Origin: PFJX01 sp040757575
GTDB lineage: Bacteria > Pseudomonadota > Gammaproteobacteria > Burkholderiales > Thiobacillaceae
DNA length: 64,000 bases
Direction of reading: 5' to 3'
Assembly: GCA_040757575.1 (NCBI GenBank)
Contig: JBFLXA010000002.1
Coordinates: 248,001 to 312,000 of the forward strand
A program made the position numbers and the translations under genes. Below, one piece after another: positions 8,339 through 16,777 of this stretch; the first letter of the stretch is position 1; each line of letters starts with the position of its first letter. The notes beneath the pieces were generated by a model that saw nothing but the letters and a program-made list of their open reading frames with translations, did not search any database and was not told where the DNA came from.

Positions 8339-9001
8339 ATGCGCATCCTCATCGTTGAAGACGACGAAATCCTCGCCGACAGTCTGGTGCGTGCCATGAC
8401 CGCCGCCGGGTATGTGTGCGACCCGGTGGCGGATGGCGAGCAGGCTCTGGCCATGATGCTGGACGGCGCCCACGACCTGGCCATCCTGGACCTGAATCTG
8501 CCGCGCCTGGACGGCCTTCAGGTCTTGCGCCAGGTGCGGGCGGAAAAGCGTACCCTGCCGGTGATCATCCTCACGGCCCGGGACGCCGTAGAGGACCGGG
8601 TCAAGGGCCTTGATCTGGGGGCGGACGACTACCTCACCAAACCCTTTTCCCTGGCGGAGCTGGAGGCCCGGGTGCGGGCTCTGTTGCGCCGAGGGCCGGG
8701 TGCGGCGGTAACCCTGTGCTGCGGCACTCTGGCTTATGACAGCGTCGGCCGCCGGGCTACTCTGGCGGGGGATCCTGTCGAACTGTCCGCCCGTGAGCTG
8801 GCCGTGCTGGAAACCCTGCTTTTCCGACAGGGCAAGGTGGTCAGTAAGGAACAACTGGTGGAAAGCCTGTGCGCCTTTGGCGAAGAGGTGAGCTACAACG
8901 CCATCGAGGTATACGTGCATCGCCTGCGCAAGAAGCTGCAACCTGGGGGGGTGGACATCCGCACGGTACGGGGCCTGGGCTACATGATGGACAAGGCATG
9001 A
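8339..9001 (+). CDS. OmpR-family response regulator (TctD/QseB-like)
   Basis: 220-residue DNA-binding response regulator. The receiver domain has the acidic pair in IVEDDEIL, the phospho-acceptor Asp in HDLAILDLNLPRLDG (residue about 51), and the conserved Lys in GADDYLTKPFSLAEL. The winged-helix output domain spans about 125-218, with YNAIEVYVHRLRKKL and RTVRGLGYM. It starts 84 bases from the divergent cNMP-CBS gene and its stop overlaps the histidine kinase start (ATGA), forming a two-gene operon. Likeness to TctD and the nearby symporters suggest control of organic-acid transport. Confidence 0.92.
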   Translation: MRILIVEDDEILADSLVRAMTAAGYVCDPVADGEQALAMMLDGAHDLAILDLNLPRLDGLQVLRQVRAEKRTLPVIILTARDAVEDRVKGLDLGADDYLTKPFSLAELEARVRALLRRGPGAAVTLCCGTLAYDSVGRRATLAGDPVELSARELAVLETLLFRQGKVVSKEQLVESLCAFGEEVSYNAIEVYVHRLRKKLQPGGVDIRTVRGLGYMMDKA

Positions 9002-10419
9002 GCACACCGGCCACCCCCCGTTCACCGGGGGCTGATGACGACATCCTCTCCCTGCGCCAGCATTTGGTGAACTGGCTGTTTACGCCCTTGTACCTGCTGC
9101 TGCTGTTCTCCACGGTCATCGGCTATATCGCCGCCCTGAAACTCTCCAACCAACCCTACGACCTGCTGCTTACAGAGCGGGCCCGGCTCATCGCCAGCCG
9201 TTTTGACCTGGCCCCGGAGCCGGCCATGCCCGATGTGGCCGACTTGTTGCCTGAAGACCCGGGGCGCCTGAGCTTCACCCTGTTCGACGCCAACCACAAA
9301 CCTCTGGTGGGCAATGCCAGCCTGCCCCGGCCCCGGCCCCGGGATTTCGCCAGCAAGGACACCTGGCTGCGCAACACCTCCCTGGGGGGCGAAAAGGTTC
9401 GGGTGCTGACCCTGCAATTCAGCACCAAGCGCAGGACGCCGGGGACCGAATACGTGCTGGTGGTGGCCGAACCCATCCAGGACCGCCTGCTGTTGGGCCG
9501 CAGCATTCTCGGCAATATCGTCATTCCCCAGTTCGTGTTCATCCTCATTGCCGGTGCTGCCGTGTGGATCGGCCTCAACCAGGGGTTCAGACCCCTGGAG
9601 CATCTACGCCGCCAGGTGGCGGCCCGCAGACGGGACGACCTGAGCCCCCTGGACGAATCCCAGGCTCCCGGGGAAGTGCGGCCCTTTATCCGAGAGATCA
9701 ACCGCCTGCTTGAACGTTTGCAAGGTGCCATGGAAAGCCAGCGCCAGTTCGTCGCCAACGCCGCCCACCAGTTGCGCACGCCGTTTGCCGGCCTGGTGTC
9801 CCAGGCTGAACTGGCCAGCCGGGAAGAGGCACCGCCTTCTGTCCGGAACGCTTTGCAGGGCATCTGCCAGGGCGCCAAACGCTGCGGCCGGCTGGTGAAC
9901 CAGTTGCTGGCCCTGGCACGCAATGCCCCAGAAGCCGTGCCTGCCGGCGGCGAACCACTGGACCTGGGCCTGCTGGCACGGGACTGCGCCGCACAGTGGG
10001 CCCCGGAAGCCCTGGCGAAGCCCCTGGACCTGGGCTACGACGGACCCACCCGGGGGGTCATGGTACAGGGCCAGGAATCCGTGCTGGCGGACCTGCTGGA
10101 CAATCTGGTGAGCAATGCTGTGCGCTACACCCCCGCAGAGGGGCACGTCACCGTGAGCGTGGGACAAGGCCCCGAGGGCCCCTGGGTACGGGTGGAAGAC
10201 GATGGCCCCGGCATTCCGCCGGACATGCGTGAAAAGGTCTTCCAGCGTTTCTTCCGTCTGGCAGGTAGCGGCCAGCCCGGCAGCGGCCTGGGCCTGGCCA
10301 TCGTGCGGGAAGCGGCGGAGCGTCTGGGGGCCCGGGTGGAGGTGGGTAATGGTCCAGGGGGAAGTGGCACATCATTTTTGGTACGGTTTTCTGGGTTGCA
10401 CACAGAAAGTTCGAATTGA
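8998..10419 (+). CDS. Sensor histidine kinase (TctE/QseC-like)
   Basis: 473-residue membrane kinase cognate to the upstream regulator. An N-terminal helix at about residues 24-45 is followed by a periplasmic domain of about 130 residues, a second helix (NIVIPQFVFILIAGAAVWIG), a HAMP-like linker, the dimerisation/phospho-acceptor H box FVANAAHQLRTPFAG, the N box LLDNLVSNAVRYTP, and the G boxes VEDDGPGIP and GSGLGLAIVREAAERLG. The ATG at 8998 overlaps the regulator's stop. The periplasmic domain suggests a small-molecule ligand such as a carboxylate, which is inference. Confidence 0.92.
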   Translation: MSTPATPRSPGADDDILSLRQHLVNWLFTPLYLLLLFSTVIGYIAALKLSNQPYDLLLTERARLIASRFDLAPEPAMPDVADLLPEDPGRLSFTLFDANHKPLVGNASLPRPRPRDFASKDTWLRNTSLGGEKVRVLTLQFSTKRRTPGTEYVLVVAEPIQDRLLLGRSILGNIVIPQFVFILIAGAAVWIGLNQGFRPLEHLRRQVAARRRDDLSPLDESQAPGEVRPFIREINRLLERLQGAMESQRQFVANAAHQLRTPFAGLVSQAELASREEAPPSVRNALQGICQGAKRCGRLVNQLLALARNAPEAVPAGGEPLDLGLLARDCAAQWAPEALAKPLDLGYDGPTRGVMVQGQESVLADLLDNLVSNAVRYTPAEGHVTVSVGQGPEGPWVRVEDDGPGIPPDMREKVFQRFFRLAGSGQPGSGLGLAIVREAAERLGARVEVGNGPGGSGTSFLVRFSGLHTESSN

Positions 10420-10527
10420 ACCCGGATGCGCTCATGGGCATGATTTCATGGCCATGACTACAAAGTGGTTTTAAGGGTGGCTTAAGTCCCGGGTAACAAA
10501 GTCCGCCCTTTCAACCGGAGCCCCATC

Positions 10528-11307
10528 ATGAGCCGCATCCTTGTCTGGGACCTGCCCACCAGACTGTTCCACTGGCTACTTGTCGCCGCCTTCATCGCCG
10601 CCTACCTGCTTGGTGAAGAAGACGGTCTATTGGGCTGGCATAGCTACTTCGGCTATCTGCTGGGTGGCTTGATCCTGTTTCGCCTTGTCTGGGGCTTTGT
10701 GGGGGGCCACTACAGCCGATTTGCGGACTTTCCCCCCGCACCTGGAGCGGCCTGGCGTTATGTGAAGGACCTTTTTGCCGGCAAAGAGCGGCACTCTCTG
10801 GGCCACAACCCGGCCGGCGCCTTGGCCATCTACGCACTGCTGGGCCTTGGACTGGCCACGGTGGTCAGCGGACTTGTGCTGTTCGCCGCGGACAAGGGGC
10901 TGGGCCCCCTGGCGGGGATTGCCCCTGCCCACTGGGAAGACGCCGCAGAGGAAGTGCATGAGTTTGCGGCCAACGCCATGCTTCTGGTGGTGCTGGTGCA
11001 CCTGGCCGGCGTTGCCGTGGGCAGCCTGAAGCACAGGGAGAATCTGCCCCGCGCCATGGTGACGGGTTACAAGACGGTGCAGCCGGGTCAAGGGGCCGCC
11101 GTTCCGGTGAGCAAGGCGTCCCTGGTAGCGCTGATGATGCTTGCGGGCGTTGTTCTCCTGGCGACCCAGCACGATTTTTCAGTAGGGGACGACAAAGTCC
11201 GGGTAGTCCGTGAAGCCGGAGATGGCCAAGAGGACGAGGGCGATCACGACGATGAGGTCCACGAAGGCCTCCAAGGTAAGGACAAGGATGAGGAACACGG
11301 CGACTGA
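10528..11307 (+). CDS. Cytochrome b561-like dihaem membrane protein with acidic tail
   Basis: 259-residue inner-membrane b-type cytochrome of the Ni/Fe-hydrogenase/b561-like group. Four helices carry candidate haem-ligand histidines: TRLFHWLLVAAF, LGWHSYFGYLLG, and two in VHEFAANAMLLVVLVHLAGV. Such proteins pass electrons between quinol and periplasmic c-type cytochromes. After the last helix (about residue 212) the protein ends in about 45 very acidic residues (many Asp, Glu and His). The reverse strand of this tail is an open hydrophobic frame, so the tail's frame deserves care. No partner dihaem cytochrome gene is adjacent. Confidence 0.85.
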   Translation: MSRILVWDLPTRLFHWLLVAAFIAAYLLGEEDGLLGWHSYFGYLLGGLILFRLVWGFVGGHYSRFADFPPAPGAAWRYVKDLFAGKERHSLGHNPAGALAIYALLGLGLATVVSGLVLFAADKGLGPLAGIAPAHWEDAAEEVHEFAANAMLLVVLVHLAGVAVGSLKHRENLPRAMVTGYKTVQPGQGAAVPVSKASLVALMMLAGVVLLATQHDFSVGDDKVRVVREAGDGQEDEGDHDDEVHEGLQGKDKDEEHGD

Positions 11308-11342
11308 GGCAGGGTTTTTGCCGTCGGCTGGCGCTTTCCGGT

Positions 11343-12692
11343 ATGTTCGGAAAAAACACGCCCCCAGCTCCCATGGATTTCACCCTGCCCGACGCCGTCC
11401 TTGACCTTATTGCCACCTGGCATGGCCTGATCAGCCATCCCCTGTTCTGGTGGGAGGTGGGGGTGCTGGGTCTGGCTGCACTAGGTGCCTTGCTGGTGCA
11501 CCGCACCCTGGGCCAGAGCCTGGCGCAGCACACCGAGAAAAACCAGGATTCCGCCGTAAGAGGCCTGGCCCTCAAGACCCTGCAACGCATCCTGTTTCCT
11601 ATCAGCATGCTGCTGGGGGTCTATGCCGGCCGGGCCCTGCTGGCACATAAGGGTTACCCGGTGGACCTGCTCGATCTGGCCGTGCCCCTGCTCACTTCCC
11701 TGGCCACCATCCGCATTGTCGTCTTCCTTTTGCGCAAGACCTTCCAGCCGGGGCCGGCGGTAAAAGCCTGGGAAAACCTCATCGCCACCTCTGTCTGGAT
11801 CGTGGTGGCCCTGCACTTGCTGGGCTGGTTGCCGGCGGTGCTGGAAGCGCTGGACGGGGTGGCCATGCAGGTGGGTAGTGTGCGCGTTTCCCTGCTGGAA
11901 ACCGGCAAGCTGGTCCTCAGCCTGGCCCTGCTCTGGCTGCTGGCCCTGTGGCTGGGCCGGTTGATCGAGAACCGGGTCAAGCAGTCCCAGTTCGTCAACC
12001 CCAGCATGCAGGTGGCCCTGGTCAAGCTGAGCAAGTTCCTGCTCCTGGTGGTGGCCTTCCTGCTGGCCCTGAACCTGGTAGGCATCGACCTCACCGCCCT
12101 GGCGGTATTCGGCGGTGCCGTGGGCGTGGGACTGGGTTTCGGCCTGCAACGCATTGCCAGCAACTTCATCAGCGGCTTCATCGTCCTGTTCGACCGCTCC
12201 ATACGCCCCGGTGACGTCATCAGTATCGACAACACCTTCGGCTGGGTGCAGGAACTCCACGCCCGCTACGTGGTGGTCAAGGACAGGGATGGGGTGGAGC
12301 GGCTGATTCCCAACGAAACCCTGATCACCACCGAAGTGATCAACTGGAGCTACACCGACCCCAATGTGCGCCTGAAGCTGCCGGTATCCATCGGCTACGA
12401 CGATGATCCTCCCGCCGCCATGGCCTTGCTGCTGGAGGCGGCCAAGGCCAGTCCCCGGGTGTTGTCGGACCCGGCCCCCGCCGCCCGGCTCATGAATTTC
12501 GGCGACAACGGCATCGAACTGGAACTGCGGGTGTGGATCAAGGACCCCCAGGAGGGCCTGGCCAATGTGCGATCCGATATCAACCTGGCCATCTGGCGCC
12601 TGTTCAAGGAAGCGGGCATCACCATTCCCTATCCCCAGCGGGATTTGCATATCCATCAGGTGGCCGCATCATCGTCAGAGCCATTACAATAG
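11343..12692 (+). CDS. Mechanosensitive ion channel, MscS family
   Basis: 449-residue small-conductance mechanosensitive channel that opens on membrane tension to protect against osmotic downshift. Several N-terminal helices precede the pore helix AVFGGAVGVGLGFGLQRIAS (Gly/Ala packing motif typical of MscS TM3) and the beta-domain signature GFIVLFDRSIRPGDVI; the C-terminal alpha/beta vestibule runs to the end. ATG 11343 is used; an in-frame ATG at 11373 would remove 10 residues. Its stop codon abuts the palindrome and promoter of the toxin-antitoxin pair. Confidence 0.9.
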   Translation: MFGKNTPPAPMDFTLPDAVLDLIATWHGLISHPLFWWEVGVLGLAALGALLVHRTLGQSLAQHTEKNQDSAVRGLALKTLQRILFPISMLLGVYAGRALLAHKGYPVDLLDLAVPLLTSLATIRIVVFLLRKTFQPGPAVKAWENLIATSVWIVVALHLLGWLPAVLEALDGVAMQVGSVRVSLLETGKLVLSLALLWLLALWLGRLIENRVKQSQFVNPSMQVALVKLSKFLLLVVAFLLALNLVGIDLTALAVFGGAVGVGLGFGLQRIASNFISGFIVLFDRSIRPGDVISIDNTFGWVQELHARYVVVKDRDGVERLIPNETLITTEVINWSYTDPNVRLKLPVSIGYDDDPPAAMALLLEAAKASPRVLSDPAPAARLMNFGDNGIELELRVWIKDPQEGLANVRSDINLAIWRLFKEAGITIPYPQRDLHIHQVAASSSEPLQ

Positions 12693-12702
12693 ACGTTAAC
12701 GT
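12685..12702 (+). promoter_or_regulatory. Candidate -10 box and palindromic operator of the toxin-antitoxin pair
   Basis: TACAAT (12685-12690) resembles a -10 element and is followed by the perfect 10-base palindrome ACGTTAACGT at 12693-12702, where the transcript would begin. Phd-type antitoxins usually repress their own promoter by binding such palindromes, so this is a reasonable autoregulatory site. No convincing -35 box was seen. Confidence 0.45.
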
Positions 12703-12721
12703 ATTCATTAAAGGTGGGGCG

Positions 12722-13000
12722 ATGTTGCGAACATCTGATGTGGTGCCCATCAGCGAGGCCCGCGCCCGGCTGACTGAACTGGCCGAGGAAGTGGTGGATG
12801 GGGGGGCGGAAAAAGTGCTGACCAAAAATGGTTCCAGCTATGTGGCCCTGGTGGATGCCCGCAAGCTTGACTACTACCATGCACTGGAAGCCGAACATGC
12901 CGCCCTGGTGCTTCTTGATGAAGCGGAGACGGGTTTGCGTCAGGCCCTGGCGGGTGAGCGTGTGTCTGCCAGCGCCTTGACCCGGGCACTGGCGGACTGA
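12722..13000 (+). CDS. Antitoxin, Phd/YefM family
   Basis: 92-residue antitoxin-like protein. The N-terminus VVPISEARARLTELAEEV and the segment KVLTKNGSSYVALVDARKLDYY match the Phd/YefM DNA-binding fold; the C-terminal part would neutralise the toxin. The ATG at 12722 is preceded by AAAGGTGGGG as ribosome-binding site. Its stop overlaps the toxin start by one base (TGATG), the usual coupled antitoxin-first order. Confidence 0.85.
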   Translation: MLRTSDVVPISEARARLTELAEEVVDGGAEKVLTKNGSSYVALVDARKLDYYHALEAEHAALVLLDEAETGLRQALAGERVSASALTRALAD

Positions 13001-13407
13001 TGGCGTTGCCGGTTCGGGCACGGGTGGAAGCCGTGCCCAACTTTCTTGCCACCCTGGACGCAGTGCGCGGGTTCTTCCTTGAACAGGACGCGGAATCCGC
13101 GCAGGCGCGATACACCCGACTCAAGGCCCTGCTCAGAGAAATGCTGGATGTGTTGGCCTGGTCGCCGGGCAGCGGCCGACCGGCGCGGTTTCTTGCCGCC
13201 CGTTCCGCCCAGGCTCGCCTGCGCGTGGCAGCCGTTCTGGAACTGGCCAGGCAGACCGGGCTGCCGAATTTGCGTGAGTACGTCGTCGATCAGCATGTGG
13301 TGTTGTATGCCCACGCCGAGGACGAGGTGCTCCTGTTAGCCATCAAACATCAGCGGCAACTGGCCTACAGTGCCGGCACCGCACTGCGTGAGACTGATCA
13401 ATCGTGA
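13000..13407 (+). CDS. Toxin-like protein, RelE/ParE superfamily
   Basis: 135-residue partner of the antitoxin. The C-terminal half, with LPNLREYVVDQHVVLYAHAE and VLLLAIKHQRQL, has the beta-strand pattern of ParE/RelE toxins (the conserved Arg-rich strand followed by a hydrophobic strand and a His/Arg near the end). At 135 residues it is longer than the usual 90-100, with an extra N-terminal helical part. Its last bases overlap the GTG start of the AmpG-like gene (GTGA), which is an unusual coupling for a toxin. Whether it targets gyrase or ribosomes cannot be told. Confidence 0.8.
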   Translation: MALPVRARVEAVPNFLATLDAVRGFFLEQDAESAQARYTRLKALLREMLDVLAWSPGSGRPARFLAARSAQARLRVAAVLELARQTGLPNLREYVVDQHVVLYAHAEDEVLLLAIKHQRQLAYSAGTALRETDQS

Positions 13408-14906
13408 GCGCCTTCGCCTCCCTCCACCGCCTTGCCGCCGTCCTCTTCCTGGGCTTCGCCTCGGGCCTGCCCCTGGCCCTCACCGGCCAGGCCATGCAGG
13501 CCTGGCTCACCGTGGACGGGGTGGATATCGCCACCATCGGTTTCCTTGGCCTGGTGGGGGTGCCTTACACCTTCAAGTTCCTCTGGGCGCCCCTCATGGA
13601 CCGCTTCGAGCCCCCCTGGCTGGGGCGGCGGCGGGGCTGGCTGGTGCTCACCCAGCTGGCCCTGGCGGGCATGCTGTGGTGGATGTCGGGCTTGTCGCCC
13701 AAGGATGCGCCCCTGGTGTTCGCGGCGGCGGCGGTGGGGGTGGCCTTCCTGTCCGCCTCTCAGGACGTGGTCATCGACGCCTACCGCACCGATGTGTTGC
13801 AGGCCCGTGAACGGGGCCTGGGGGCTTCCCTGTCCGTGTTCGGCTACCGCATCGCCATGATCCTGTCCGGCGGTATCGCCCTCATCTGGGCGGAGCAGTG
13901 GGGCAGCTGGGGGGCGGTGTACCAGACCATGGCCCTGATCTTCGTCGGCGCGGCGGGGGTGTCGCTACTGACCCTGCCCAAGGCCAGCGGCGCGGCGAAG
14001 CCCCTGGCATCGGACCCGAAACGGGAATTGCTGGGTTTCCTGGCCCTGGTGGCCGGGGTGCTGGCGGGGGCCTTTGCCGCCCGCTGGACCCTGATGGGCC
14101 TGGGGCTGGACCCCAACGACCCCAACAAGTGGATCCAGCTGCTGTTCGTCCTGAGCGGCATCGCCCTGGCCCTGCCCCTGGGGGGGTGGGCGGCCAAGGC
14201 GGCCCGGTTCGAGACCCTCAACCAGTCCCTGGCCAATTTCTTCGCCCAGCCCGGGGCCTGGGCCTTCCTGCTGCTCATCGTGCTCTACAAGCTGGGGGAT
14301 GCCTTCGCCGGGGTGCTCACCACCCCCTTCCTCATCCAGGGGATGGGCTTCACCCAGGCGGAGGTGGGCATCGTCAACAAGATCATCGGCATCTGGCTCA
14401 CGATCCTGGGGGCAATCCTGGCCGGCGCCCTGATGCTGCGCCTGACCCTGTTCCAGGCCCTGATGGGCTTCGGGGTGCTGCAACTGCTGTCCAACTTCGG
14501 CTTCTATTTCCTGGCGGTGCTGGGCAAGGGGGCCTGGGGCAGCTTCACCCTGCCGCCCTTCGACCTGGGCTTCGTGGCCCTGGACCATGCCAGCGACATC
14601 GACCTGCTGCTCATGAGCGCCATCGCCTTCGAGAACATTGCCAGCGGCATGGGTACCGCCGCCTTCGTGGCCCTGCTCATGGGCCTGTGCAACCACAAGT
14701 ACACCGCTACCCATTACGCCCTGCTCTCCGCCCTGGCTGCGGTGGGGCGCATCTACGTCAGTCCCCTGTCCGGCGTGCTGTCCGAATCCGTGGGCTGGGC
14801 GGTCTTCTTTCTCATCTCGGCCCTGGCGGCGGTGCCCGGCCTCGTCATGGTGTGGCGCATGCGGGCCACCATCCTGGGCCTCAGCGGCAAGGAGACCCCG
14901 GCATGA
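13404..14906 (+). CDS. ampG: AmpG-like muropeptide permease (MFS)
   Basis: 500-residue major-facilitator transporter that would import anhydro-muropeptides for peptidoglycan recycling. Seen are the N-terminal helix FLGFASGLPLALTGQAMQAW, the FKFLWAPLMDRF loop typical of AmpG, and SASQDVVIDAYRTDVL, an AmpG hallmark. The GTG start at 13404 overlaps the toxin stop by four bases; no independent promoter space exists, so it depends on upstream transcription or an internal promoter. Its stop overlaps the next gene's ATG. Mpl, another recycling enzyme, is encoded at 35.5 kb. Confidence 0.88.
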   Translation: MSAFASLHRLAAVLFLGFASGLPLALTGQAMQAWLTVDGVDIATIGFLGLVGVPYTFKFLWAPLMDRFEPPWLGRRRGWLVLTQLALAGMLWWMSGLSPKDAPLVFAAAAVGVAFLSASQDVVIDAYRTDVLQARERGLGASLSVFGYRIAMILSGGIALIWAEQWGSWGAVYQTMALIFVGAAGVSLLTLPKASGAAKPLASDPKRELLGFLALVAGVLAGAFAARWTLMGLGLDPNDPNKWIQLLFVLSGIALALPLGGWAAKAARFETLNQSLANFFAQPGAWAFLLLIVLYKLGDAFAGVLTTPFLIQGMGFTQAEVGIVNKIIGIWLTILGAILAGALMLRLTLFQALMGFGVLQLLSNFGFYFLAVLGKGAWGSFTLPPFDLGFVALDHASDIDLLLMSAIAFENIASGMGTAAFVALLMGLCNHKYTATHYALLSALAAVGRIYVSPLSGVLSESVGWAVFFLISALAAVPGLVMVWRMRATILGLSGKETPA

Positions 14907-15901
14907 GCTTTCGTGCCCTGCTGCTGGACAAAGACCCGGCCTTTGCAGTGCATCTGGCGGAACTGGACGAAGCCCGCCTGCCGGAAGGGGACGTTCTGCT
15001 GCGGGTCAGCCATTCCTGCCTCAACTACAAGGACGCCCTGGCCCTGACCCACCGCTCCCCCGTGGTGCGGGCCTGGCCCATGGTGCCGGGCATCGATGCC
15101 GCCGGGGTGGTGGCGGCCTCCAGCCATCCCGCTTTCCAGCCCGGCGACCCGGTGACCGTGAACGGCTGGGGTCTGGGGGAAACCCGCTGGGGCGGACTGG
15201 CCCAATGCGTGCGGGTGCCGGGGGACTGGCTGGTGGCCATGCCGGCGCCTTACACCCCCTTCGAAGCGGCGGCCCTGGGGACCGCCGGCTATACCGCCGC
15301 CCTCTGTGTGGCGGCCCTGACCCGCCATGGCCTGATGCCTGAGGACGGGCCGATCCTGGTAACCGGGGCCACGGGGGGCGTGGGCTCCGTGGCGGTGATG
15401 CTGCTGGCCCGCCTGGGCTACCGGGTGGCGGCCGTGAGCGGCAAGGCGGACGCCCAGGCCTATCTGCAAGGCCTGGGGGCGGAAACGGTGCTGGAGCGGT
15501 CCAGCTTTGCCCAGCCCGGCAAGCCGTTGCAGAAAGAGACCTATGCCGGTGGGGTGGACACCCTGGGCAGCCACGCCCTGGCCAACGTCTGCGCCCAGGT
15601 GCGCCGGGAAGGGGCCGTGGCTACCTGTGGCCTGGCCATGGGCATGGATTTTCCGGCCAGCGTGGCGCCTTTCATCCTGCGAGGCATCACGCTTTACGGC
15701 ATCGATTCCGTGTACGCCCCCCTTGCACGGCGCCGGGCCGCCTGGGACCTGCTGGCCCGCTGCATCACCCCCGCCGACCTGGCCGCCATGACACGGACCG
15801 TGGGTCTGGACGAGACGATTGCAGTGGCAGAAGCCCTGCTGGCGGGCCAGATCACGGGGCGGGTGGTGGTGGACGTGGGGGGTGACGTGAATGGGGGCTG
15901 A
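14903..15901 (+). CDS. acuI: Acrylyl-CoA reductase / YhdH-type quinone oxidoreductase-like MDR protein
   Basis: 332-residue NADPH-dependent medium-chain reductase of the AcuI/YhdH group, which lacks the zinc of alcohol dehydrogenases. Signatures are SCLNYKDALALT, the PGIDAAGVV segment, the coenzyme-binding VTGATGGVGSVAVMLL (GxxGGVG), and GVDTLGSHALANV, close to the DTVGG element of YhdH. AcuI reduces acryloyl-CoA to propionyl-CoA. Translation is coupled to ampG by ATGA. The exact substrate cannot be decided from sequence. Confidence 0.87.
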   Translation: MSFRALLLDKDPAFAVHLAELDEARLPEGDVLLRVSHSCLNYKDALALTHRSPVVRAWPMVPGIDAAGVVAASSHPAFQPGDPVTVNGWGLGETRWGGLAQCVRVPGDWLVAMPAPYTPFEAAALGTAGYTAALCVAALTRHGLMPEDGPILVTGATGGVGSVAVMLLARLGYRVAAVSGKADAQAYLQGLGAETVLERSSFAQPGKPLQKETYAGGVDTLGSHALANVCAQVRREGAVATCGLAMGMDFPASVAPFILRGITLYGIDSVYAPLARRRAAWDLLARCITPADLAAMTRTVGLDETIAVAEALLAGQITGRVVVDVGGDVNGG

Positions 15902-16021
15902 GTGTCCCCGGACGCGCTTAGCTTCTCCGGGCTACGCCGGGGCAGCGCTTACCATGGCGGGGGAATACCGGTAGTTTCATCAGATTGCCCCGTCGCCCTC
16001 TCCCTCGTATAAACCGCCGTC

Positions 16022-16777
16022 ATGACGCGCTTCTTTCTGCTCCTGTCCTTGTTGCTGTGCATCGCCGCCCCTGTCCGGGCTGCGGATGAGCATGCCCTGG
16101 TCCTGCCTTCCGGCGTTGAAGTGGTCAGCCAGCGCTATGCTGCACCGGCTGGTCCCCTCCTGCTCTGGTTCACCGGCCAGTACGGTCCTGTGGAAGCCGA
16201 ACGTCGGGCCGCTGCCGACCTGGCCGCAAAGGGGGCAGACGTGTGGCTGACGGACTGGCTGGCCCCCTATTTCCTGCCCCAGTTGCCCGGCAGCCTGGCC
16301 CAGGTGCCTGATCGGGACCTGGGGGACTGGCTGGCGGCCCTGCATCGCCAGTTTCCGGATCGTCCCCTGCTACTGGTGGCTTCCGGCCATACCGCCGACC
16401 TGGCCCTGCGTGCTGCCCGGGACGCCCGGGACCGGCTGGGGGTGGTCACCCAGGGGGCGGCCCTGCTGTTTCCCCTGCTTTACCGGGGGGTGGAGGCGGG
16501 TGAGTCCCCCGAGTATTCCGACGTAGTGGACGCCACCCGTCAGCGGCTGGCCCTGCTGGTGCCCAAGTCCTCCGCCGGCTACTGGTGGCGGGATCGTCTC
16601 AAGGAACGGCTGGAAGCTGCCGGCAGCTGGGTGAACCTGACCGTGCTGCCCGGCATGCGGGACGGCTTCTATCGCCGCACCGATGCCACCGAAGCGGAAC
16701 TGGCCGCCGGCGCTCGCCTGGGGGACACCGTCTGGCAACTGTTGCAGAACTTGATGAAGGATGAAGGCGCGAAATGA
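16022..16777 (+). CDS. Exported alpha/beta-hydrolase-like protein of unknown function
   Basis: 251-residue protein with a Sec signal peptide (MTRFFLLLSLLLCIAAPVRA, cleavage after ARA-like sequence, about residue 20). The mature part has the strand order of an alpha/beta-hydrolase fold (PLLLWFTGQYG, ADVWLTDW, RPLLLVASGHTADLALRAA), but the expected nucleophile elbow reads ASGHTAD, without a GxSxG serine, so it may be inactive or binding-only; a DUF3530-like relation is possible. Its stop overlaps the start of the TlpA-like gene (ATGA), pointing to a joint periplasmic role. Confidence 0.72.
   Translation: MTRFFLLLSLLLCIAAPVRAADEHALVLPSGVEVVSQRYAAPAGPLLLWFTGQYGPVEAERRAAADLAAKGADVWLTDWLAPYFLPQLPGSLAQVPDRDLGDWLAALHRQFPDRPLLLVASGHTADLALRAARDARDRLGVVTQGAALLFPLLYRGVEAGESPEYSDVVDATRQRLALLVPKSSAGYWWRDRLKERLEAAGSWVNLTVLPGMRDGFYRRTDATEAELAAGARLGDTVWQLLQNLMKDEGAK

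Noticed and set aside
11190..11310. Hydrophobic open frame on the minus strand opposite the acidic tail of the cytochrome b561-like gene (VFLILVLTLEAFVDLIVVIALV...)
   Set aside because: Antisense of Asp/Glu codons automatically gives Val/Leu/Ile codons; only a GTG without ribosome-binding site could start it. The plus-strand acidic tail is the simpler reading, though not proven.
13898..14902. Upstream extension of the acuI frame through ampG
   Set aside because: Gly/Pro/Arg-rich shadow of ampG; the acuI start at 14903 fits the family.
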